Source: Phyto melanocephala (Eukaryota > Arthropoda > Insecta > Diptera > Rhinophoridae). From it: a stretch of DNA of 64,000 nt. The stretch is from assembly GCA_941918925.1 (NCBI GenBank), contig OW799233.1, positions 75,581,797 to 75,645,796 on the forward strand, in the 5' to 3' direction. Made by a program: the position numbers and the translations under genes. Under the pieces are notes generated by a model. That model worked only from the letters and a program-made list of their open reading frames with translations, made no database searches and was not told the DNA's origin. This document shows, piece by piece, positions 34,545 to 44,052 of the stretch; the stretch's first letter is position 1, and each line of letters opens with the position of its first letter.

Positions 34545-34574
34545 TGACATTGGGCCTTTTAGCTCCAGGCCACA
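34545..34574 (-). repeat. Inverted copy of the LTR start
   Basis: The minus strand reads TGTGGCCTGGAGCTAAAAGG, matching the 27800 LTR start over about 30 bp. It forms the right boundary of the composite insertion. Confidence 0.6.
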
Positions 34575-34577
34575 CAT

Positions 34578-34614
34578 ACATATATACCCTTGTGCACCAC
34601 AGGTGAAGGGTATA
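34578..34614 (-). mobile_element. HINE A2 5'-end fragment, right half
   Basis: ACATATATACCC to GGTGAAGGGTATA completes the 27748-27798 fragment; the 5' terminus is followed by ACAAGTAG. Confidence 0.7.
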
Positions 34615-34893
34615 ACAAGTAGTTCAAATTAAGAAAAAGATCCAAAATATAATAAATAGTTAAAAGAATTTTTTTTATTGTTGAAATAACTATATAACAA
34701 TAATATATACCAATTACATAATATAATAAAAAAAAAACAAATTAAAAAAATGAATTTTATTTGGTTTCTGTGAAATTTTTTTACGAATTTTATAAGATAT
34801 TCCTTTACATTTCTGTAAGAAATCTGTACGAATGTTGCATAATAAAACAGAACTTCCCCTGCATTTTCTATCAGATTTCTATTAGACACGTCG

Positions 34894-36866
34894 CACAGAG
34901 GAGTATTTGACCTAAAAAGCTGGCCAAAAAGGCTAAACTGAATTTTAAGAAATCTTAAAAACTAAGTACGCAGCTCGACAGGCAACAATATTTTACATTA
35001 TATTGTAAAGTTTGAAGACTTTTAGTTGCGATTTGTAGCTCTGAGACCCTGCTAAAGTCAGGAAAGTGAAGAAAATTATATGAGATTTATATGTTTTTTT
35101 CGGTTTCTGGATGTGTTTTATGATATTTTTTTACGGCTAAACGAATAAAGGTTTAACAATGATTTTTTTTCGCTGTAAGGTTTGATCAGAAGTTATTTAA
35201 AAAAGAAAAAAAATTTAAATATGTTGAATATTCATGTTGAAACAATTCGTTCAAAAGCTAAAAAAAAAAAAATTATACACTTTTTTTGCAAAAAAAAGAA
35301 AAAGAAGAGGTTTTTGAAAGTGAGGTTAGCATCCCTACGAATTATATTTGATACTACAATAAAATTTGGAATTTCTAATTTTAGAAACAAGTCTGCGCAA
35401 GTTTGCCCCATTATTTTTGACGATTTTTTTGTATTTTCACATTTCTTCACTTTTTCTTATACATTTATATCGTCATAAACTTTTATGTATGTATTTCGAA
35501 TTATTGATTTCAACTGTTATTCACATCACTTTTAACACTTCACAATGTCAATACCTGCCTATAATTATAAATTTGAAAAATTCTTTATTATCGATAATAG
35601 TTATAAGGGAATGTCCCACGCATTCCCATAAAGGATATTTTTATATACCTGCTCTACAAAACATTATATGTTAAAAAAATATATACACGTACCTAATAAG
35701 AATAATTATTAAAAGAATTAATCAAAAAAATAAGTTTACAAAGAATAAATATAGGTACATAAAAAATACATGGGCACCCAGCTATCAGGCTACCATCCAA
35801 TTGTCAGCAGAAGCTGCCGAGGCCAGAAATAAGCCCTTACGATTATATCGTACGAATTATTCGAGGAAATTCAGCAGAAGCGATACAAATCGAGATATCT
35901 TGAATAAGTTATTTCTGAGCAGTGACCCTTTTATAAGCTGCAGTACGCAAAGAGAACGGATTAATAAAAAAGCTTTATCATCAGAAACCATCACACTTCT
36001 TCTTCCTGACACCGATGACGCATCTTATAAGGATATACATACGACATAATAATTATTAAGGAATTTTTATTGGTTTAACTTTTCCGTATATTATTTATTA
36101 AATTATATAAAATAAATGTAATAAAGCCTTTTTTCAAAAAAAAAAATACTGTTTTATAAGAGCCTTACAATTTAAAAAAAAAAAATTTAATTATACCGTA
36201 TGCATGTACATATAGTCTGTAAAGAATGAGTTTAAACCTTTAAAATCAACATTTGTTAATTGAGTTTTACTATTTATACCGACTTTTATTCCTTAGAAAT
36301 GTGGCTTTTGGAAAAATCTTTAAACTTTATGGTTATTTAATTTTTTTATTGCATTTTGAAAACAAAAAATATGACGAATTTTGCAGGAAAAATTTTTTTT
36401 TTCGCCATTACATATTTAATAACTCCGAAATGGTTATAGATAGAAATGAAATGTTTTGGGTTAGTTTAAGCAAAATTTTCCGGTGCATCTTCTAATCGTC
36501 CTCCTATTAAAATCGGAGAATCCGTTTTCAAGTTATGACAAAATATATTAGGCAATCCAACGACTTAGAGAGTGAAATATGCCACGCCTTTAACAGAAAA
36601 TCCTTAGGTACTAGAGAAAAACGGAAAAGAGATTTGAATTAAGGGCATCAAAATCAATATAGTCCACATACTTTTATTTCTAGCAGAGACAAAAATTTTT
36701 TTTTTTTGCGCAGTGTACTTTTGTTGCGCAGTGTAATCTTTTCAAAATCTGCCACTAGATTTCTTATATCATACTACACCTGAAACTATCAAAAAACTAG
36801 AACTTTTAATTCAAAAAACACGTTTAATAATTTTGGCCAGCTTTTCAGGCCAAATACTCCTCTGTG
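34894..36866 (+). mobile_element. Transib-like DNA transposon relic
   Basis: Both ends start CACAGAGGAGTATTTG and stay inverted for about 38 bp with two mismatches. A perfect 5-bp duplication CGTCG (34889-34893, 36867-36871) flanks them. A 5-bp GC-rich CGNCG duplication and CAC termini are the signature of Transib, the superfamily from which RAG1 derives (family knowledge). The interior keeps only a C-terminal coding fragment; the rest is AT-rich and decayed. Confidence 0.8.
35770..36049 (+). pseudogene. Transib transposase C-terminal fragment
   Basis: An open frame of about 90 codons ending in TAA at 36047-36049, without its own ATG. The segment SAEAAEARNKPLRLY followed by YSRKFSRSDTNRDILNKLF resembles the C-terminal catalytic region of Transib/RAG1 proteins, where the third acidic residue (Glu) sits just before an N-K pair and a basic stretch. 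The Glu residues of AEAAEARNK are candidates. An AATAAATG/AATAAAG pair (36111-36123) could be the polyadenylation signal. The upstream Asp residues are lost. Confidence 0.6.
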
Positions 36867-36871
36867 CGTCG

Positions 36872-37129
36872 GAAAAAAACTCAGAATTTCCCACGACATG
36901 TCTGTCAGCATTTGTGTCAACTACTTCATTTATTTTTCGGCCAAAAGTCTGACAGAATTCTTACTTGTTTACCGACATACTTATCTTACAGACATCTCAC
37001 AGATGTTTGCATTTATTCCCTCCCAGAGATATGCGCGTTTTATAAAAGAGAAGTCGACAAATTAATCGACGGTTCTTGCGAATTAGTTCCTTAGAACTTG
37101 ACGGTACCACGAATCGTATGCCGGTTTCA
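36872..37129. other. No gene seen
   Basis: Right flank of the Transib; contains short plus-strand frames without motifs. Confidence 0.35.
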
Positions 37130-37858
37130 TAGTGACGATGTGGGGACAATATTTCTTTTACAGCGTTTGTTAAGTGCGAAGTTTTACGATTTTACCACCC
37201 GGTTCGACGTTGTTGGTGTATCTAGTGTAAACAGAAGTCTTGCTTTAGTAGTTGGAAGATTTAATAAATGATAATCTCGATGATTTGGTTGATGTCCAGG
37301 TAAAGTGATAGCAACAGTTTCAGCAAAACGGGAGATAAATGAAACAATTTATTTTTTTTCCAAAGTAGTTAAAGCATCTGTACGATTAATTTTATTCGTC
37401 ATGCCATGTTAGCGTGGATAAACACCATTTTTGTCGTAATGTTCGCTTAGATTTTTGTAGCGTTTAATTCCCATTGTATACAGGAAAAAGTACAATCACG
37501 GCCTATCGGCAAACTTCGAAAATAATATATCTGATTGTACCGTTTCTTCATAGCTCGCGATCGATCACCAACTTTTGACCTGAGCATTGCATCGCCACGG
37601 TGAGCTGCCAGATGTGCGAGAATAATTAAATCTTGGGATTCCTTCATTCATTGCATTGATTTGAACAACACGGAGGTCTTTTTGAACCATACAGTCGAGC
37701 AACTGCCTTTTCTTTGCGTAAATCAAGATCAGATTTATCAAGGTACATCTTATCGGTATCATCTTCAGAGTCATTATCCGATAATTCTGAGAAGTGATCG
37801 TCATCAGGGAAGCAATAAAGTAAATCTTCTTCTTCGAATTCGTCCACCATTTCATCCT
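37130..37858 (-). pseudogene. Unidentified decayed coding region
   Basis: On the minus strand, a first frame from 37850 begins MVDEFEEEDLLYCF (acidic) and stops at about 37647. A second (37647-37490) has GDRSRAMKKRYNQIYYFRSL. A third (about 37490-37200) continues FLYTMGIKRYKNLSEHYDKN and FAETVAITLPGHQPNH. The mix of frames reading in order suggests one broken protein. A TTCTTACTGTTTGTTTTAG tract just upstream of 37858 resembles a 3' splice site. The pieces recall multi-copy arthropod proteins that I suspect are TE-derived; I cannot name the family. Confidence 0.4.
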
Positions 37859-38519
37859 AAAACAAACAGTAAGAATGTCATCAGTTTTAAACTATTTTCG
37901 CGAATAACAATAAGATTATGTGAAAAAAATTTCGTACTAATAGAGTGATATTCACGATTTAAAATAATTATAAATGAGTTTTTATTATAATTAACAATTA
38001 ATAATTTCAGAAAATAAAGCTGGATTCGAAAAAACGCGAGCAAAATTTATATCAAACTCTTGGAAACAGCGAGCTAGGTAGAAAACAGTAAAAACCAACT
38101 ACACAAAACAAGAGGTAGGGACTACCTACGCGCGTTTCAAGGTTGACCAACACGTTCTTGACGTCATGAGATGTGTCGCTTTCAAATGAGACCAATACCA
38201 ACACGCTCAGTGATGGTACACCAAAGATACACGTATTTAAATCTTTAAAATGACTCTCCTGAACAGAACCTGTTTTTACCCTTAGGTCCCTTTCTATTTT
38301 TCGCGTCACATATAGTGAATACACCGACTTATAACATTAATTATGAATGATAATTTTTCAGCAACAAATGTAGAAACATTTTCAGAAACATGCAACATGC
38401 ATTTTATTTTATAGCTTACTATTTTACAATAAATGTGTAACTCGATGAAGAAATAACTCATGAACTCTTAGTTTTATTGCTTCTTATCTTAGTAAAAGCT
38501 TTTGTTTTTGATCATTTTT
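37859..38519. other. No gene seen
   Basis: A 90-codon minus-strand frame at 38052-38324 has balanced composition but no recognised motif. Confidence 0.35.
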
Positions 38520-38745
38520 ATAAACATATGGCTTTTTGCTCATACTTCACTTGTTTATAGACTGATTTTTCTGATTTTATATATCGATCTGCTACCAAAT
38601 ATTTCTATATTTTGTTTACAACTTTCACACTAGTGTTTCTCTAATCTTCATAAGCTTTCAGAAAATATGTACTTTACAGGGTCACAAACAAATATTGCAA
38701 AACTTTCACAAGAATTGACAAACCTATATCATATATATTTTTCAG
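38520..38745 (-). mobile_element. Old, diverged HINE fragment
   Basis: Retains TTTTTGCTCATACTTCACTTG, ATCGATCTGCTACC, CATAAGCTTTCAGAAAATAT and TTGACAAACCTATAT blocks in A1 order, but with many substitutions. This shows the family has been active over a long span. Confidence 0.65.
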
Positions 38746-39533
38746 GAGAGAAAAAAAAAACGGTTCATCTTTTTATACTTCGGTGTTTGGTTAAAAGTTT
38801 TAATGCAATTATTAAGGAATTCATTGTATTTATGTATATTAGTAGTAATAATATACTAATCTTTTTTAGTTAAAGCATAAAACAATCGTTTGATATGAAA
38901 AAGTCAAAACCTTATTTTTTAAGTTACGAGGATCACTTTAAAGGATTTAAAAATAGGCAGAGAAACACAAATTTAATACAACGAACTTAATACAACAAAC
39001 TTAATACAACAAACTTAATACCAATAAAAAACCCAAGAACTTTGAAAGTAAAAAAAAATGTGATGATGACGTCGATCCATGGTGATCTAATAAAATCTGT
39101 AAAGCAGCAAATAAGAATATTTAACACAAACGTCAAATTCTTACACTCAACAACACAACTGAAAAATAAATTGTAATGTTTTGTAACAATACGTCTTCAT
39201 CGCTACCGCATCTGGAAAGAAAAACGTGTAAAAACTAAAATTCGAGAGCGAAGATGAAAATAAATAGATCGCACCCTAGGTAAACCTGTTTCAATATAAG
39301 TCCTAGATTAGAATCCACAAGGTCAAAGAAACAGAGGCAGACATAGAGCATAGAGCCGGCAGGGATAAAGAAACTTTGTAATGGCATTATGCACACACTT
39401 GATCTGCAACCATTTAGTATAGCCTAGTCCAGCCATCATTTTTGATTCCCATATTAATCGTGTTTAGAAGCAATATATCCGCAATTTTGTTTTAGAAATC
39501 TTCTTGGATTTAAATTTTTTTTTTATACCCTTC
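38746..39533. other. No gene seen; short 14-bp tandem repeat
   Basis: At 38972-39022 the unit TTAATACAACAAAC repeats about 3.5 times. The rest shows no coding motif. A 3' portion (39200-39420) is slightly richer in GC but its frames are broken. Confidence 0.35.
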
Positions 39534-40216
39534 ACACAGTGAAAAAGGGTATATATAGGTTTGTCATTCCGTGTGAAATTTCTACAATTTTCATTTCCGA
39601 CCCCATAAAGTATATATTTTCTGAAAGCTTATGAATAGGGGAGTCGATTAAGCTCTATCAGTCTGTCCGTGTGTATATTGAAATCAACTTTTTGAAGCCC
39701 CCCGACATAGATTGGACCCGGGTAAGGTATTAAAACATCAGAAATATTCGGGAGTAGATCGGTATTGAAAATCAGAAACATCGGTACATAAACAACTGAG
39801 ATATGAGCAAAAACCCACGACCACCTCGATTTTTTTTTCACAAAAACAACATTACAACAACAACATACATACATACAAACGTGTATACTGGTTAGAGAAA
39901 ACGTGGCATCGAATCCCAACTGAGCCAAAAAAATTTTTTTAAATTTTTTTAAATTTTTTTTTATTTTTTTTTTATTTAATATATTATTTATATTTTTATT
40001 ATTATTTTTTTTTTAATTTTTTTTTGTTTTATATATTTATATTTTTGTTTTTTTAACATACATACTTGAATTTATAATTTTATATATGTATGTTTTTATA
40101 TGTATGTACGTATTTCATATGTGATGAATGGTGACACAAACTACTGTTATTGCATGACTACACGTTGTGAAGGGTATATAAGATTCGGCACGGCCGAATA
40201 TAGCGCTCTTACTTGT
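39534..40216 (+). mobile_element. HINE copy, A1 type, complete
   Basis: TATACCCTTCACACAGTG to ACTTGT, with core, GTCAGTCTGTCCG, tRNA-like segment (39880-39925), T-rich ladder and perfect hairpin. Confidence 0.85.
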
Positions 40217-40358
40217 TTTATTTCTAATTTTTTAAAGTTTACTGTATTCTATTAGTCAAATCCCTTTATCTTATATCAATATTGTGGTTGTTGAAGTGTA
40301 TAAATTTGTAATTATGAAATGTATATGTGATCTATATACATACATACATGCATACATA
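40217..40358 (-). mobile_element. Old fragment of the long HINE interior
   Basis: TTTACTGTATTCTATTAGTCAAATCCCTTT matches the extra interior of the 6287-7301 copy. A related piece (CTCAATATAAGTATCAAAT, 41478) lies beyond the mariner, so the mariner may have landed in an old long-type HINE. Confidence 0.45.
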
Positions 40359-41281
40359 AAGGGTGTTTTTTTAAGCCCGATAGAACTTGAAATTGTAAAA
40401 AATAACACAAAAAATTAAATTGTAATCAAAATTTTTTTTTTATTCGAAAGATCAATACGTGACATTAACATTTGAAAATGATTTCGGGCATATGGGCACC
40501 GCGGCTGTTCTTGACGAAGCGCATTCTGGACGTCCGTTGTTTTATCGCAAAATTGTGTTCAGCGATGAGGCGCATTTTTGGCTTAACGGGTTTGTTAATA
40601 AGCAAAACTGCCGCATGTGGAGCGAGACCAATCCACAAGAGACCCTACAGACTCCATTACATCCAGAAAAATTCACCGTTTGGTGCGATTTTCACGCTGG
40701 TGGCATCATCGGACCTTATTTCTTCAAAAATGAGGCCGGAGCTCGTGTTACGGTCAATGGAGATCGTTACCGCACCATGATCAATGATTTTTTGTTTGAA
40801 AATATGGATGACATTGATCCGGAGGAGATGTGGTTTCAACAGGATGGCGCTACGTGCCATACGGTGAACGCAACCATCGACTTATTGAAATCAAAATTTG
40901 GCGATAAGTTGATTTCGAGAAATGGACCTGTCAATTGGCCTCCAAGGTCGTGCGATTTAACACCTCTCGATTATTTCCTGTGGGGCTACGTGAAGTCACT
41001 GGTTTATGCTGATAAACCACCAACAATTGACGCCTTGGAGGCCAGCATTGTTCGTGTTATTCGTGACATACGGCCAGCTGTGCTCGAAAAAGTGGCCCAA
41101 AATTGGACGTCCAGAATGCGCTTCGTCAAGAAGAGCCGCGGTGCCCATATGCCCGAAATCATTTGCAAATGTTAATGTCACGTATTGATCTTTCGAATAA
41201 AAAAAAAATTTTGATTACAATTTAATTTTTTGTGTTATTTTTTACAATTTCAAGTTCTATCGGGCTTAAAAAAACACCCTT
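40359..41281 (+). mobile_element. Mariner/Tc-like element with 177-bp inverted ends
   Basis: Flanked by TA. The ends AAGGGTGTTTTTTTAAGCCC are inverted over about 177 bp (40359-40535, 41105-41281) with very few mismatches. The right inverted arm includes the last about 70 coding bases of the transposase, so the left arm carries an inverted copy of coding sequence. The 5' part of the gene is missing. Confidence 0.85.
40459..41175 (+). pseudogene. Mariner/Tc transposase, N-terminus replaced by inverted 3' end
   Basis: The open frame has no ATG; its first about 26 codons are the inverted 3' end of the gene. From residue 27 it is a real DDE core: FSDEAHF (first Asp, residue 36), FQQDGATCH (second Asp, residue 129) and SCDLTPLDYFLWG (third Asp, residue 166). 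There are 36 residues between the last two. The helix-turn-helix DNA-binding domain is absent, so the product could not bind its ends normally. The core is unbroken, implying a fairly recent rearrangement. The family is an IS630-Tc1-mariner relative common in insects. Confidence 0.85.
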
Positions 41282-42295
41282 TACATAGATACATACATGC
41301 AATTTTATTTCTGACAAAATTTTGAATTTTAAATTTTTACATATGTAACCATATTTATTCCAATATTTTGGCATTTGGAGGGGACAAACATATCTGTCAA
41401 TTTATGAAATATCAAAATGAAAGACGGTGTCCCATACAAAATTTGGGATATATGTAGATTTTCAACCTATAACCTCAATATAAGTATCAAATAAAAGGCT
41501 GCAATAGTAAAACAGATGGTGTTCAAAACAGAATAGCAAAAATATACATATGTATATTTGCTACCTTTAATATGGATATAGTAAGTGTAAAACCACGGCA
41601 TATTTATTCATCAGGTAATTGCAGTTCGGAGAGAATTTTTTTGTTTATATTTTTTATTATAAAGTTCGACATTTGAAATAAATTAGAAAAGAAAGAAAAC
41701 TGTTTTTTATTTATGCATTTTGACAGCTGAAATTAAAAATAAGTGTTGAAAAAAATAATCAGCTGGCAGCTGGTCTACTTTTTTACTCGTATTCTGTATT
41801 GCGGTTAATTTACGCAAAAAGCTAAAAATAGTACTTCAATAAGAACTGAATGAAACGAAAACAAGAAGAAGATCAAAAGTATGTTTCAGTTTGTATCTCC
41901 TAATCTACTTATCAGAATTGCACAGAACAAGCCGGTCCTCGTAGAAGAGGATCAAGTCTTTTTAATCGATGTAAATTCAGACACCCCCTATCAGCTGCAC
42001 AGTTCACAAAAGTTGGTAACCATGGGTTTGAAAAACTTTTCGAGGCTTGTATCTTTGGATCTTTCTCTTGTTTAGCTTAAACAGTTTAGCAGTGAAAAAT
42101 ATTAAGATTTGAATTAAAAAAAATCTAATAAAATTTTAATCTCTTGCCAAAATAGATAAAAACATTATTTTTAATATTTTTTGAGATTTTTAGACCTTTT
42201 GGATGTGTACTCTACTGCCAGCATTGTTTGAAAGTCAAAATTTGTTTAAAATAATTTTACTTTTCAAGTGCACCAAAAAATTACGCGCTGATTTT
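41282..42295. other. No clear gene
   Basis: Old HINE-like piece at about 41330-41560. A 64-codon plus-strand frame at 41881-42075 (MFQFVSPNLLIRIAQNK…) has unbiased composition and follows an AAGAAC-rich leader, but I cannot identify it. Confidence 0.3.
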
Positions 42296-43036
42296 TATAC
42301 CCTTCACACAGTGAAAAAGGGTATATATAGGTTTGTCATTCCGTGTGAAATTTCTACAATTTTCTTTTCCGACCCCATAAAGTATATATTTTCTGAAAGC
42401 TTATGAATAGGGGAGTCGATTAAGCTCTGTCAGTCTGTCCGTGTGTATGTTGAAATCAACTTTTTGAAGGAGTCCGATATCGCTTGGACCCAGGTGAGAT
42501 ATTAAAATACCAGAAATATTCGGGAGTAGAACGGTATTGAAAATCAGAAACATCGGTATATAAACAACTGAGATATGAGCAAAAACCCACGACCACCTCG
42601 ATTTTTTATTCACAAAAACAACATTACAACAACAACATACATACATACAACCGTGTATACTGGTAAGAGAAAACGTGGCATCGAATCCCACCTGAACCAA
42701 AAAAAAATTTTTTTTATAGTTTTTTTTATTTAATATATTATTTATATTTTTATAATTTTTTTTTAATTTTTTTTATTTTTTTTGTTTTATATTTATTATA
42801 TATATTTTAATTATTTTTTTCTTAATTTTTTTTTTAATTTTTTTTTATTTTTTTTTAAACACACATACGTAAATTTATAATTTTACAATGGGATGTTTTT
42901 ATATATGTTTGTTTTTTATATGTATGTACGTATTTAATATGGGATGAATGGTGATACAAACTACTTTTATTGCATGACTACACATTGTGAAGGGTATATA
43001 AGATTCGGCACGGCCGAATATAGCGCTCTTACTTGT
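42296..43036 (+). mobile_element. HINE copy, A1 type, complete
   Basis: Complete from TATACCCTTCACACAGTG to ACTTGT; tRNA-like segment at 42655-42695; perfect hairpin at about 43002-43018. Only 12 bp separate it from the next copy. Confidence 0.85.
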
Positions 43037-44052
43037 TATTACTGTTTTTATACCCTTCACACAAAAGTGAAAAAGGGTATATATAGGTTTGTCATTCCGT
43101 GTGAAATTTCTACAATTTTCATTTCCGACCCCATAAAGTATATATTTTCTTAAAGTTTACGAATAGGGGAGTCGATAAAGCTCTGTCAGTCTGTCCGTGT
43201 GTATGTTGAAAACAACTTTTTGAAGCCCCCGACACCGCCTGTACCCGGGTGAGATATTAAAATATTAGAAATATTCGGGAGTAGATCCATATTGAAAATC
43301 AGAAACATCGGTACATAAGCAACTGAGATATTAGCAAAAGCCCCCACCACCTCGTTTTTTTTAACACAAAAACAACATACATACATACATACAAACGTGG
43401 TATAATGGTTAGAGTAAACGTGGCATGGAACCCCAGCTGAGCCCAAAAAATAATTTATTTTATTTTTTGTTTTATATATTATTTGGTTTTATTTTTTTTT
43501 ATATTTTTTTTATACCCTTTACCTGTGGTGCACAAGGGTATATAAAACTTGTCATTCCGTTTGTAATTTCTACAATTTTCATTTCCGACCCCATAAAGTA
43601 TATAATTTCTGAAAGTTTATGTCCGTGTGTTGGTTGAAATCAACTTTTAGAAGCAACCATTTGTTCCGCAGATCCGAGTATGGTATCAATCTTTTGGACA
43701 TATCCGGAAATGGATCGCTATTGAAATTCAGCACAATCGCCCCATTACTTTCTGTGATATGAGCAAAAGAACACGACTGCTTCTGTTTTTTCCCATATTT
43801 TTACCACCAAAATTAAAAATTTTCAACCATAGAATAATTTATTGGTACCTTTGCTACTATTTGTAAATATAATATGCCTCTAGAGATATTCATGACAAAT
43901 TTTCGATAAATCAGGCCCTAATCGGTAAAGTTATATGTAATTTTTTTTTTAATATTTCCAAAAATTTACAAACGAAAATCAATTTTTTTCAGCTTCCAGA
44001 CAACCAAGAGTCAATATTGGTAGCATCTGAAAAAATTTGACTAGCGCAATAT

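Larger units (their letters stand above)
27800..34574 (+). mobile_element. Composite insertion: Ty3/gypsy element with nested elements
   Basis: The unit starts TGTGGCTTGGAGCTAAAAA and ends with the inverse of TGTGGCCTGGAGCTAAAAGG, between two halves of one HINE, with ACATATAT on both sides (27791-27798, 34578-34585; slightly offset from the ends). Inside are a 5' LTR, Gag and Pol of a gypsy element, a TTAA-flanked element with a hAT within it, a 3' LTR remnant and a Helitron. Confidence 0.65.

Noticed and set aside
38052..38324. 90-codon minus-strand frame
   Set aside because: No recognisable domain and surrounded by repeat-rich spacer; insufficient to call a gene.
39880..39925. A functional tRNA gene in HINE copies
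   Set aside because: The spacing between A-like and B-like boxes is far too short for a cloverleaf and no acceptor stem forms; kept only as a tRNA-like module.
39629..39928. A roughly 95-100 codon minus-strand frame beginning MAQLGFDATF, recurring in several HINEs (also 12975-13253 and 42401-42700)
   Set aside because: It spans the tRNA-like segment, T-run and microsatellite, is broken in most copies, and copies from one family share frames by descent. No sign of coding constraint.
41881..42075. 64-codon frame as a gene
   Set aside because: Reasonable composition but no start context, homology or second exon that I can support; mentioned only in the region note.
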